From Methylobacterium sp. E-065 (GTDB lineage: Bacteria; Pseudomonadota; Alphaproteobacteria; Rhizobiales; Beijerinckiaceae), in NCBI RefSeq assembly GCF_022829605.1, contig NZ_JAKSYD010000161.1, positions 1 to 34,244 of the forward strand: DNA of 34,244 nt, given 5' to 3'. Position numbers and translations under genes: made by a program. Shown in pieces: positions 22,756 through 31,338 of the stretch (position 1 is its first letter; each line of letters starts with the position of its first letter). The notes below the pieces were generated by a model, which had not been told where the DNA came from, made no database searches, and saw only the letters and a list, made by a program, of their open reading frames with translations.

Positions 22756-25020
22756 CTATCCTCCGGCGGGTGCCGACGCGTCCGCGAGGATGCCGGCAGG
22801 GTCGAGCACGAGCAATACGCGGCCGTCGCCGAGCATGGTCGTCCCCCCCACGCCCGCCACGGACCCGACGAGGCTGGCCGGCGGCCGGACCACGGCGTCG
22901 ATCCGGGCCTCGAAGCGGTCAACCTCAACGGCGATGGTCTCCCCGTTCACCCGGACGACCAAGAGAAGCGCATCGTCGCCGTCGAGGGGACGATCTCCCC
23001 GACCAAGCAACTCTACAAGCCGGAACACCGGAACCGTCCGGCCTCGCAGGACCGTCGCGTTCCCGCCTGCGACGGCATGGACGCACGTCCGGGGCCTGCG
23101 TACGACCTCCACGACGGCGTCCATCGCGATGCCATACGATTCCGTGCCCGCACCGACGACCATGATGCGTGCCAGGGCGATGGTCCGAGGCAGGTGCAGT
23201 CGGATCGTGGTGCCGAGACCGACGCGGCTCTCGACCGAGACGCGCCCCCCCATGCGCGCCGCCGCCGCCCGTACCGCATCCATGCCGACACCTCGACCCG
23301 ACAGCGCGCCCACGCTCTCGGCGGTCGAGAAACCGGGGGCGAAGATTAGGTCGGTGACGGCGGCATCATCCATGGTCGCAACGGGCTCGGGCTGGAGAAG
23401 CCCGCGCTCAACGGCCCGGCGCCGGATGAAGGCCGGGTCGATCCCGCGCCCATCGTCGGAGACCGACACGACGATGCCGTCGCCATCCTGCTCGGCCTTA
23501 AGGCGGATGCGTCCGGCTTCGGGCTTGCCGACCTGACGCCGGTTCGCCGCGTCCTCAAGCCCGTGATCGATCGCGTTCCGCACGACGTGCAGGAGCGGCT
23601 CGAACATGTTCTCGACGATGCCCTTGTCCGCTTCCGTAGCCTCACCTTCGACTACGAGGACGACGTCCTTGCCTAGGCCACGCGCTGCGTCCCGCACCTG
23701 GCGCCCGAAACGGCGGAACACACTCGACAGCGGCGTGAGCCGGAGTGAAATTGCGCTTCGGTGCAAGGTCGTCGAGAGGCGTCCGATGTTTGCATCAGCC
23801 TCGCGGATCGCACGGGCCAGCGTGCCCGCATCCTCGCCAGCCTCGGCCTGGGCGGCGAGATGGCCCAAGCCGTTGCGTGCGACGACGAGCTCGCCGACCA
23901 GCGCGACGAGTACGTCGACCCGGGCCGAGTCGACCCGCAGGGTACGGGCCGCGTCACCGCCAAGCGGATCGGATGCCCCGTAAGCCTCCTCCCCGTCCGT
24001 TGGCGTCGCGGCGTCCGTCCGGTTGGACAGGATGGCTTCGATGGCGGCTCGAAGGGCATCCGGACCGCTCCCAAGCGCCTGCCCGCAGCGCTCGGCGGCA
24101 CTGGATCGCCCAGTCGACCGAAGGGCGTTCATCGCCGAGCGCGCGCAGGCTTCCAAACGGCCCGCGTCGGTATCCGCCTCGTCCGAGGCGGCCAACACCC
24201 GGACCTGTTCCGCAAGGATCGCGGCGACAACCGGCTCCAACGCGGGTGCGCCCGCCGACATCGTCCCGCTCGGCACGATCCGCGGGTAGATCGCGGTCGG
24301 TAGGTCCACGACCGTGACCTGATCGCCCACGAGACGGAAGACGGTTTCGATCTCGGCCCGTGGCGCCTCCGAGACCAGCGTGATGGCGAGGTTGCAGGCG
24401 AAGGCGTCGAACTCGTCGTCCGGTGACCATGGCACCGCCGGCTCGACCGTGACGGCGAGAAGGCCCGGGACCTTACGGACGAGGCCGAGGGGATCGTCCC
24501 CTGAGAAGAAGCAATCGCCGCGAGGCTGGTACCGGACCGCGATCAGCGGCCTTCCCTCGATACCGCTCAGGGGCTCGGAGAGACGTGACGCCCATACCGG
24601 GAGCGCGGGGGCGTCCGTCGCGCGGGTCTCCGGTCCTGGAGAGAGAAGGGAACGGTATCGTCCGGCAAGGGCGCTTCCCTCTGCGTCGGCGGTCTCCGGC
24701 AGTGCCCCTCCAATCTCGACGGCGTCGGCCCAGCGTCCGGTGGCGTCGAGGGTCTCCAGCGCGAGGTCGACCAGGGCGCTATCAACGGCGAGGGTCGCGG
24801 CCCGTGCCGCGGACAGGCAGTCCTCGGCGGCGTGCAGGAGCGAGAACCATGGCGGGAAATCGAATAGCCCGACGGAACCCTTGAGCGTGTGGAAGGCGCG
24901 GAACACCCGGTTCACCGCCTCCGCGTCTCCCGGCGCCGCCTCCAGCGCCAGTAGGTCCTCCGTCGCCGACTGGACGAGCTCGCGCGTCTCGTCGAGGAAC
25001 TGTTCGAGCAGGTCGTTCAC
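22756..25020 (-). CDS. cheA: Chemotaxis histidine kinase CheA
   Basis: A 754-residue protein with the full CheA plan. P1 (about 1-105) has phospho-acceptor H44 in FRAFHTLKGSVGLFDF. A P2-like domain follows with YQPRGDCFFSGDDPLGLVRK, as in many alphaproteobacteria. P3 dimerisation helices carry VALVGELVVARNGLGHLA (from about 360). P4, the ATPase domain, has the N box VRNAIDHGLEDAA (near 480), VSDDGRGID, and GFSTAESVGALSGRGVGMDA. P5, the CheW-like domain, begins near RTIALARIMVVG (about 615-754). It is soluble and works on receptor arrays with CheW, passing phosphate to CheY and CheB. The start overlaps the upstream response regulator by ATGA. All catalytic residues that I can check are present. 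Confidence 0.95.
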   Translation of the reverse strand: MNDLLEQFLDETRELVQSATEDLLALEAAPGDAEAVNRVFRAFHTLKGSVGLFDFPPWFSLLHAAEDCLSAARAATLAVDSALVDLALETLDATGRWADAVEIGGALPETADAEGSALAGRYRSLLSPGPETRATDAPALPVWASRLSEPLSGIEGRPLIAVRYQPRGDCFFSGDDPLGLVRKVPGLLAVTVEPAVPWSPDDEFDAFACNLAITLVSEAPRAEIETVFRLVGDQVTVVDLPTAIYPRIVPSGTMSAGAPALEPVVAAILAEQVRVLAASDEADTDAGRLEACARSAMNALRSTGRSSAAERCGQALGSGPDALRAAIEAILSNRTDAATPTDGEEAYGASDPLGGDAARTLRVDSARVDVLVALVGELVVARNGLGHLAAQAEAGEDAGTLARAIREADANIGRLSTTLHRSAISLRLTPLSSVFRRFGRQVRDAARGLGKDVVLVVEGEATEADKGIVENMFEPLLHVVRNAIDHGLEDAANRRQVGKPEAGRIRLKAEQDGDGIVVSVSDDGRGIDPAFIRRRAVERGLLQPEPVATMDDAAVTDLIFAPGFSTAESVGALSGRGVGMDAVRAAAARMGGRVSVESRVGLGTTIRLHLPRTIALARIMVVGAGTESYGIAMDAVVEVVRRPRTCVHAVAGGNATVLRGRTVPVFRLVELLGRGDRPLDGDDALLLVVRVNGETIAVEVDRFEARIDAVVRPPASLVGSVAGVGGTTMLGDGRVLLVLDPAGILADASAPAGG

Positions 25021-25421
25021 GGACGCGAGCCTGCAAGCGCCCTGGCATGCGCGACCAGCACGTCCTCGGACAAAGGCTTCACCAAGTAGAAGTTCGCGCC
25101 CGCGACCCGGGCCGCTTCGCGGTCGCCCTCGGCGGCCTCCGTGCTGGTCATCAAGGCCGGGATCGAACGTATCGGGGACTCGCGACCACGCAGGGCGCGA
25201 AGAAAACTGTATCCATCCATCTTCGGCATGTTCACGTCCACGACGAGGAGGTCGTATGTCGCGCGCAACACGCGTTCCAACCCTTCGATGCCGTTGAGCG
25301 CCTCGTCCACCGCGAAACCCGCTCGTTCAAAGATGCCGCGATAGTACATCCTCACGAGAGCTCCGTCGTCGACGACGAGCACGCGTGGAGTCTCTAGGCG
25401 AAGGGAACCGGTGTCAGACAT
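25017..25421 (-). CDS. CheY-like response regulator, second copy
   Basis: A 134-residue receiver protein with a short N-terminal extension (MSDTGSLRLETP). VLVVDDGALVRMYYRGIFER gives the acidic pair, D62 in LLVVDVNMPKMDG is the phospho-acceptor, and K115 in NFYLVKPLSED completes the site. The start overlaps the cheR stop by 8 bases (ATGTCTGA) and the stop overlaps the cheA start by 4. It differs strongly from the regulator at 22015, so the two are not a recent duplicate. One may be a phosphate sink and the other the output, as in other alphaproteobacterial pathways; which is which cannot be told. Confidence 0.88.
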   Translation of the reverse strand: MSDTGSLRLETPRVLVVDDGALVRMYYRGIFERAGFAVDEALNGIEGLERVLRATYDLLVVDVNMPKMDGYSFLRALRGRESPIRSIPALMTSTEAAEGDREAARVAGANFYLVKPLSEDVLVAHARALAGSRP

Positions 25422-26277
25422 GCTCGCCCTCGCGCGGCCGCCGGTAGACGATGGCGTCGTCGTAGCGGCAGACCCTGAACAACGGTGAAATCCGGCTCAT
25501 GCTCTCGGTATGCCCGAGGCAGACGAAGCCGCCGGGGACCAGGGCATCGTAGATGTTGTCCGCCGCAAGCCGCCGCGAGGCGTCGTCGAAGTAGATCAAA
25601 ACGTTGCGGCAGAACACGACGTCGAAGCGGCCTTGGGCTGCCATCGTCTTCGCGTCGGTCAGATTGCATGGGACGAACCGCACCGAGCCGCGCAGGTCCG
25701 CGAGGATGCGCCATGCCGGACCAAGCCGGGTCTCCTCGCGCACGAAATAGCGGGCGACGAGTTCCGGGCTCAACCGCATCAGCGCTCGCTCGCCGTAAAT
25801 TCCTTCCTCGGCGGCGGCGAGCGCGCGGGTATCGATGTCCGAGCCGACGATCTCGATGTCGTAGCGGTCGACCTCCGGCCAGTTCTCGAGCAGACAGAGC
25901 GCGACCGAGTACGGTTCCTCCCCGGTCGAGCAGGGCATCGACCAGATCCGCACGGTCGATCCTACCGGTCGTTGGGCGACGAGTTCCGGTAGCAAGGAGG
26001 ACGTCAGGCAGCGGAGTTGGTGGTCCTCGCGGTAGAAGTAGGTTTCGTTGATGGTGAAGGCGTTGATGAGGGTCTCGACCTCGCCGTCCAGGTCGGCGCG
26101 CAGGCGTGCGAGATACACTGCGAACGAGCGGGACGCGGTCGCCTGCATGCGCTCGGCGAGCCGGCGGTCGACGAAATAGCGCTTGGCCGGCGTGAACAGG
26201 ATGCCGGTGCGCCGGTACAGGAACTCGCAGAAGCGCGCGAAGTCGACGTCGGTGACCGGCGATGGGGTATCGACCAC
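25414..26277 (-). CDS. cheR: Chemotaxis protein methyltransferase CheR
   Basis: A 287-residue SAM-dependent enzyme that methylates receptor glutamates. The N-terminal helical domain (DFARFCEFLYRRTGILFTPA, ending NAFTINETYFYRE) and the SAM site (IWSMPCSTGEEPYSVALCLL), then IEIVGSDIDTRAL, VVFCRNVLIYFD and LGHTESM are all typical. The frame is open to 26466, but upstream it lies over the HEAT-protein gene, so I chose the GTG at 26277, four bases after that gene's stop. CheR opposes CheB in adaptation. The nearby receptor is the likely substrate, although it lacks the C-terminal pentapeptide that tethers CheR in enterics. Confidence 0.92.
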   Translation of the reverse strand: MVDTPSPVTDVDFARFCEFLYRRTGILFTPAKRYFVDRRLAERMQATASRSFAVYLARLRADLDGEVETLINAFTINETYFYREDHQLRCLTSSLLPELVAQRPVGSTVRIWSMPCSTGEEPYSVALCLLENWPEVDRYDIEIVGSDIDTRALAAAEEGIYGERALMRLSPELVARYFVREETRLGPAWRILADLRGSVRFVPCNLTDAKTMAAQGRFDVVFCRNVLIYFDDASRRLAADNIYDALVPGGFVCLGHTESMSRISPLFRVCRYDDAIVYRRPREGEHV

Positions 26278-26281
26278 GCGC

Positions 26282-26830
26282 TCAACGACCCTTGTCGAGG
26301 CGCGCGAGCACGGTATCGATGGCCAATGGCAGGAATGCCTCCGAGACGAACCGGGTCCGAGCGGCCAGCAAAGCCGGTATCGCGTCCGGCGTCCCGACCT
26401 CGGCCAAGACCTCGACCGCCGCGCCGCAGACGTTCGGGTTGGTCTCCGCCTCCAGCAAGGCAGCAAGCAGGACGCTCGCCTCCTCGACCGGCTGCGTCCT
26501 CACGATCTCGGTTGCGAGGAGTCGGACGTCGGGGTCGGAATCGGAGAGCAATTCCGAAAGCACCGTGCCCGCTGCGGCGGGCATCGACTGAAGCGCCTCG
26601 ATGCAGGCGTTGCGCAGCCAAGCATCCTCCGAGCGCAGGTGCCGGGCGAGCGCGGCGGCGGCGGATGGATCGCCGATTGACAGCAGCGCCGCGAGCAGGG
26701 CTTCGCGGGTACGCGGGTCCTTTTCCGTTTGGAGGGCGAGGCCGAGATTGTCCGCATCCCTGTGTCGATCAGGCTTAGACGCGGTCGCGGCAATCGTCGG
26801 AGGAGGCGGATCTCTGCGGACGAGCGGCAT
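26282..26830 (-). CDS. HEAT-repeat protein of the chemosensory operon
   Basis: A 182-residue protein made largely of HEAT/PBS-lyase-like helical repeats: TREALLAALLSIGDPSAAAA (41-60), WLRNACIEALQSMPAAAGTV (71-90), DVRLLATEIVRTQPVEEASV (101-120), NPNVCGAAVEVLAEVGTPDA (131-150), and a last one near 160-178. The start is an ATG sharing its A with the cheB stop (TGATG, 26828-26832), and it ends 4 bases before cheR. Lying between the two adaptation enzymes, it could scaffold CheB, CheR or the receptor. Similar HEAT proteins occur in some chemosensory clusters, but their role is not settled. There is no catalytic motif. Confidence 0.83.
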   Translation of the reverse strand: MPLVRRDPPPPTIAATASKPDRHRDADNLGLALQTEKDPRTREALLAALLSIGDPSAAAALARHLRSEDAWLRNACIEALQSMPAAAGTVLSELLSDSDPDVRLLATEIVRTQPVEEASVLLAALLEAETNPNVCGAAVEVLAEVGTPDAIPALLAARTRFVSEAFLPLAIDTVLARLDKGR

Positions 26831-27936
26831 CAGGGCACCATATCGATGAGCGCGTCGGCGATGCCGTCGAGCGGGACGACGACCGTTGCACCGCCGACCC
26901 TGACGAGTTCGCCCGGCATGCCCCAGACCACCGCCGTCTCCTCGCTCTCGGCGATGGTGCGGCCACCCTTCGCCCGCAACTCCGCCATCGTCGTCGCACC
27001 GTCCCGGCCCATGCCAGTCATTAGGACGCCGATGAGGCGTGAGGGCTCGACCAGTTCGAGGGCGCTCGCGACGAGACGGTCGGCACTCGGGTGCCAAGGA
27101 TAGTCGACATGGGCCGGCACCGGCTGCACCACCAGCCCGGAGGGGCGGCGCGCGAGCGTCACGTCCGCGTCCCCCTTGCCGACATAGACGTTGCCTGGAG
27201 CCAGAGGCATCGGCCGAGCAACTTCCTGCACCCGCAGTGCGCATAGGCCGTCGAGCCGCCGCGACAGGGGACCGGTGAAGTTGCCGGGCATGTGCTGGGC
27301 GATCACGACCGGCCACGGGAAATCCGCGGGCAATCGCGACAGCAAGGCATCGAGCGCGGGCGGCCCGCCCGTCGATGTCCCGACCAGTACGATGCCATCG
27401 ACGATCCCGGGCGTCGCAGAAGGGGCGGCCTTCGGTCCGGGCGAAGGCAGGGACGTCGGCCTCGGCGTGCGCGTCACCGCACCGCGTGCCGGAGTCGCGC
27501 TCCTCGCCCGTATGCGCTCGGTGAGGCGCAGGGTCGGACGCAGTCGGGCGCGCGCAGCAGCCCGCACCCTTTGCACGATCAGGGGGCCAAGATGGTCCAT
27601 CTCCAGGGAAACCGCTCCGCCGGGCTTGGCGACGAAGTCGACGGCGCCCCGCTCCAACGCGTCGAGGGTGATTTCCGCGCCGTCCGCGGTCAGGGACGAC
27701 AGCATCACCACCGGGGTCGGTCGATCCAGCATGATGCGGTCGAGGCAGGCGAGGCCGTCCAGGCCTGGCATGTTCACGTCGAGGGTGATCACGTCGGGGC
27801 GGAAGCGGGCATGCTCGGCCAGTGCCTGTTCGCCGTCACGGGCGAAGGCCACCTCGAAATCCGCCTCCTGCGCGAACACGCCGCCAAGGAGCTTACGCAT
27901 CAGTGCGGAGTCGTCGACGACTAGAACGCGGATCAT
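26830..27936 (-). CDS. cheB: Chemotaxis methylesterase/glutamine deamidase CheB
   Basis: A 368-residue protein. An N-terminal receiver (about 1-120) has VLVVDDSALMRKLL and phospho-acceptor D53 in ITLDVNMPGLDG. A proline/arginine-rich linker (about 125-178) leads to the methylesterase domain, where the triad is S188 in VLVGTSTGGPPAL, H215 in VIAQHMPGNFTGPL and D312 in VLMTGMGRDGATT. Phosphorylation by CheA activates removal of methyl groups from receptors. The ATG at 27936 overlaps the CheW-protein stop by 4 bases. Sequence and length are normal for the family, with no sign of damage. Confidence 0.95.
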   Translation of the reverse strand: MIRVLVVDDSALMRKLLGGVFAQEADFEVAFARDGEQALAEHARFRPDVITLDVNMPGLDGLACLDRIMLDRPTPVVMLSSLTADGAEITLDALERGAVDFVAKPGGAVSLEMDHLGPLIVQRVRAAARARLRPTLRLTERIRARSATPARGAVTRTPRPTSLPSPGPKAAPSATPGIVDGIVLVGTSTGGPPALDALLSRLPADFPWPVVIAQHMPGNFTGPLSRRLDGLCALRVQEVARPMPLAPGNVYVGKGDADVTLARRPSGLVVQPVPAHVDYPWHPSADRLVASALELVEPSRLIGVLMTGMGRDGATTMAELRAKGGRTIAESEETAVVWGMPGELVRVGGATVVVPLDGIADALIDMVP

Positions 27937-29414
27937 TCCGCGGTATCCGTCCCGGCCCCTCGCACGCCCGGCCGCTTGTTCGTCGCCCGCACCCTCCGCT
28001 CGGTCCCGGCAAGCAGGGCCGATGCGTCTACGATGGGCAAGAGGCTGCCGTCATCGAGGGTCGCGACCCTGTCGACCCCATTCCCGGCGTCGTCGGAATA
28101 ATCTGGCGTTGGCCGTATGGCGTCCACCTCAAGACGCAGCATCCGCGAGACGCCATCGACCAGCAGGCCGGCGACATCGGCTCCGGCTTCGAGCACGACG
28201 ATGCGTCGTCGCGGATCTGCCTCGCCTGGCGGAAGGCCGAAGCGCCGGCGCTGGTCCACCACGGCTAGCACGGTGCCGCGCACGTCGATGGCGCCTACGA
28301 CGAGGTCTGACGACCGGGGCAGACGCGTCATCACCTCGGGTACGCGCAGCACCTCGCGTACCGACCCCACCGGGACGCCGTAGCTCTCGCCCGCGACGTC
28401 GAAGACGACGAACTGCTCCGTCACTGCCGCCGCTCCAGCGTTCTCGGTCCTGGCGTTGGAGGAACGTGCAGGCGAGGCGGTCAAGGTCGTTCCTTCGATC
28501 AAACGGTCGGCGGAGAGCACGGAGATCAGCGTACCTGCCTGGTCGATGCGGCAGATCGCGTCGATTGCGGTCGTTCCGCCTCGACTTAGCGCCGCCGGCA
28601 CCGGATCGACTGCATCGGACGCCAGCCTCAGGATCGGACCCAGCGCATCGACGAGAAGGCCGATCTCCGTTCCCCCCATACGCGCGACGACTATGCGCGC
28701 CTCCGCCCTTGGCGGGGGGGCGGTCAAGCCAAGTAGGACGGGCAGGCTCAGCAGCGGCAGCACCCCGCCGCGCAACGCCACAACGCCCAGGGCGGCGCTC
28801 TGGGCACGCGGCACCGGCATGACGTCCGGCGGCAGCGCCAGCACCTCCGCGACCCGCTCCAACGGCAGGGCATAGGATCGCCCGCCTGCCGTGAAGGAAA
28901 CCAGCGCGACGCGCTCCGCCTCCGTCGCGTCAGAAAACTCATCTCGTGGAGGCCGAACGTCAACAGTAGCGGGCGTTCCGGTCCGGCGCCGGGGAAACGC
29001 GGCCGTGACCAATGCCCCGAGATCGATCACGCGAACCGAGCCCGGCCCGACGGCGGTGGTGAGATACCTAGCCGTCGATGGCCCGTCCTCCTTGAACGAT
29101 TCCGTTCCCCCAGAAAATCCCACGACACGGTCGACCATCAGCCCGACGGCCTCGCCCGCCTCCGCCACGACGACCCGGGTCGGTTCCGTGGTGGGCTCCA
29201 GATCAGGGCGGACGATGCGACGGAGGTCGAGCACCGGCAGGGCGGTGCCGCGAAGGTTGGCGAGCCCGGCCAAGGCGGCAGGGGCGCCGGGCACCCGCGT
29301 CAGCCGGGGCGGACGAAGCAGTTCGCGGACCAGGCCCGCATCAAGGGCGTAATCGTCGGTGCCCAACGTGAAGATAAGGTAGCGCCTGTCGCCCGTGCCA
29401 TCGGCCTCAGGCAT
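27933..29414 (-). CDS. Triple-domain CheW coupling protein
   Basis: A 493-residue protein holding three CheW-like domains in series, where ordinary CheW has one of about 150 residues. Domain 1 is about 11-140 (RYLIFTLGTDDYALDAGLVR, with GLANLRGTALPVLDLR). Domain 2 is about 167-306 (VALVSFTAGGRSYALPLERV, GVVALRGGVLPLLSLP). Domain 3 is about 332-470 (EQFVVFDVAGESYGVPVGSV, GAIDVRGTVLAVVDQR). The domains differ a lot, so the fusion is old. The ATG at 29414 overlaps the receptor stop by 8 bases (ATGCCTGA). CheW domains bridge CheA and receptor tips; three in a row could link several array positions, matching the two-tip receptor encoded just upstream. Confidence 0.9.
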   Translation of the reverse strand: MPEADGTGDRRYLIFTLGTDDYALDAGLVRELLRPPRLTRVPGAPAALAGLANLRGTALPVLDLRRIVRPDLEPTTEPTRVVVAEAGEAVGLMVDRVVGFSGGTESFKEDGPSTARYLTTAVGPGSVRVIDLGALVTAAFPRRRTGTPATVDVRPPRDEFSDATEAERVALVSFTAGGRSYALPLERVAEVLALPPDVMPVPRAQSAALGVVALRGGVLPLLSLPVLLGLTAPPPRAEARIVVARMGGTEIGLLVDALGPILRLASDAVDPVPAALSRGGTTAIDAICRIDQAGTLISVLSADRLIEGTTLTASPARSSNARTENAGAAAVTEQFVVFDVAGESYGVPVGSVREVLRVPEVMTRLPRSSDLVVGAIDVRGTVLAVVDQRRRFGLPPGEADPRRRIVVLEAGADVAGLLVDGVSRMLRLEVDAIRPTPDYSDDAGNGVDRVATLDDGSLLPIVDASALLAGTERRVRATNKRPGVRGAGTDTAE

Positions 29415-31338
29415 CCGTGGCCTGCAGCTCGTCGGCGAGCGATGCGATTTCCTCGATGCTCGCCGCAAGATCCTCAGCGCCCTTCGACTGCTGGCGTGCG
29501 GCGGTGGCGGCCTCGCTGGAGGCACGGTCGGCCTGCTCAGCCGCGGCGGCGATCTGCTGCGAGCCCTTCAGCCCCTCTCGGGCCGCGACGACGATAACGT
29601 CTGCGGCGGCTAGGACGTCGGTGTTGCCGGCCTCCAGACGACCGACGTCCCCCTCCACGCCGGCGAGGGTGGCGAAAAGCACTCGATTGCGCTGCATCTC
29701 CGTCTCCGACGCCGCGACGACCTGCTCAAGTGCCCTTCGGACGCCGCCGACCCCGTCCTGGATGTCGCGGACGGTGTCGCGGATGCGGTCGGCGTTCTCC
29801 GAGGCGTCGCGGGCCAAGGCACGGATGTCATTCGACACGACGGCGAAGCCTCGGCCCCCTTCGCCGGCGCGCGCCGCCTCGATGGCGCCGCTGACCGCGA
29901 GCATGTTCACCTGCACGGAGACCAGGGCGATGGACCCGATGATCTTCTCGATGCGACGATTGCTGGCTTCCAGTTCGCCGACGCGTCCGAGACAGGCGCG
30001 GGTCTCGTCGAGCGAGCGCGCCACCCCGTCGGCCAGCGAGCCCACCCCGGCCCGCACATCTCCCAAGGTTGCGGCGATGCCGGCGACCGTCTCCCGGGCA
30101 ACCGTCGCGTTCGCCTTGAATATCGCGGCGCTCCGCTCGACTTGTTCCATCGCCGCGCTGGACTGATGTGCGGCGGCGCTCTGGATACCGGTGCCACGGC
30201 TGATCTGGTCGATGGCGGCGAGGATCTCGCTCGCCGCCCCGGAAAGCTCCTGGACCGTGGCGGAGAGTTCCTCGGCTGCCGAGGCGACCTCCTCGGCCTG
30301 CCCCTGAACCGAGCCGCTGCCTGTCAGTTCGTCGGCAAGGGCTGCCAACGCTTGTGCCGTCGTCTGGGATTGGTCGAGCGATTGCGTCTGCTGCGCCACC
30401 GCCTGCTGGGCCTGGCCAGCGGCCGCGGCCTGCTCCTCGGCCGCGGCGGCGATCTGCTCAGCCCCGCGTTGCGCCTCCCTGATAGCCGTCTCGGCCTCGA
30501 TAGCTGCGGTGAGGATCGCCTGCGCGCCGTCCGACACCGTGCCGAGCTCCGACCGCGCCGCCTCCAATTGCTCGGTAACCCGCCCGCCTGCCTCGGCCTC
30601 GACCGTCGCCGTCCGGGCCGCGGCGCGGATGATCTCCCCGATGCCCCGGACCTCGGTGCGGATCGCCTCGGCCAGCTTGCGGACCTCGGCCGCGCTCGCC
30701 TCCGACGTCTCGGCCAGAGCCCGCACCTCGTCGGCCACGACCGCGAAGCCCCGGCCGTCCTCGCCCGCCCGCGCCGCCTCAATGGCGGCGTTCAGGGCCA
30801 GAAGGTTGGTCTGGTCGGAAACGTGCTCGACCGTGCCGGTGATCTCGCCGATGCTCGTGGCCGCGCGGTCGAGCTCGTCGATCAGCGCGACCGAAGCGGA
30901 TTGTCGGTGGGAGTTGGCCTGCACGGCGGCGGCCGACGAGGTGATATGGACCCCGGTCTCAGCCAGCAGCGTCTGGAATGCCGTGGTCGCCTGGCCCGAG
31001 GCGTTCGCCCGCTCCCGGGCCTCGGAAAGGCGGGCGGCGATGCCGGCGATGGCACCGAGGGACTCCTGCGCGGCGCCGGCGGCTTCCTCGGCTCCCGAGG
31101 CGATCTGCTCCATCGAGCGCCGCAGTTCCTCCGCGGCCGACGACGCCTCGATCACCCCCGCGGCGAGTTCCTCCGTCGCCGCCGCAAGCCGCTCGGATGC
31201 CTTCTCGCGTCTTGCGCGGGACCGTTCGCGCGAGCGTCCGGCAGGGATGGGCGCGACAGGTGAAGGGTTCGGAACGGTCGCGCCGGCCTCCGGGGCCTCT
31301 CCCTGCGGCGCGAGCCGCGTCCTCTTCACCAGTGCCAT
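29407..31338 (-). CDS. Cytoplasmic methyl-accepting protein with two signalling tips and no sensory domain
   Basis: A 643-residue coiled-coil protein. It has two copies of the receptor signalling tip. The first (about 174-210), QTNLLALNAAIEAARAGE then GRGFAVVADEVRALAE, is canonical. The second (about 474-511), VQVNMLAVSGAIEAARAGE then GRGFAVVSNDIRALAR, is a divergent type with Ser-Gly replacing Asn-Ala. Each is flanked by long Ala/Glu/Gln-rich helices. No transmembrane segment or recognisable ligand domain is present; the N-terminus (about 1-40) is a basic, proline-rich tail. There is no CheR/CheB-binding pentapeptide at the end (LQATDA). The ATG at 31338 has AGGTGAT about eight bases upstream. 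It opens the operon and presumably organises a soluble array. Confidence 0.88.
   Translation of the reverse strand: MALVKRTRLAPQGEAPEAGATVPNPSPVAPIPAGRSRERSRARREKASERLAAATEELAAGVIEASSAAEELRRSMEQIASGAEEAAGAAQESLGAIAGIAARLSEARERANASGQATTAFQTLLAETGVHITSSAAAVQANSHRQSASVALIDELDRAATSIGEITGTVEHVSDQTNLLALNAAIEAARAGEDGRGFAVVADEVRALAETSEASAAEVRKLAEAIRTEVRGIGEIIRAAARTATVEAEAGGRVTEQLEAARSELGTVSDGAQAILTAAIEAETAIREAQRGAEQIAAAAEEQAAAAGQAQQAVAQQTQSLDQSQTTAQALAALADELTGSGSVQGQAEEVASAAEELSATVQELSGAASEILAAIDQISRGTGIQSAAAHQSSAAMEQVERSAAIFKANATVARETVAGIAATLGDVRAGVGSLADGVARSLDETRACLGRVGELEASNRRIEKIIGSIALVSVQVNMLAVSGAIEAARAGEGGRGFAVVSNDIRALARDASENADRIRDTVRDIQDGVGGVRRALEQVVAASETEMQRNRVLFATLAGVEGDVGRLEAGNTDVLAAADVIVVAAREGLKGSQQIAAAAEQADRASSEAATAARQQSKGAEDLAASIEEIASLADELQATDA

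Noticed and set aside
27191..28822. 543-codon plus-strand frame opposite cheB and the triple CheW gene
   Set aside because: Serine/arginine-rich antisense of two conserved genes, no domain.
30142..31263. 373-codon plus-strand frame opposite the receptor gene
   Set aside because: Repetitive antisense of coiled-coil coding sequence.
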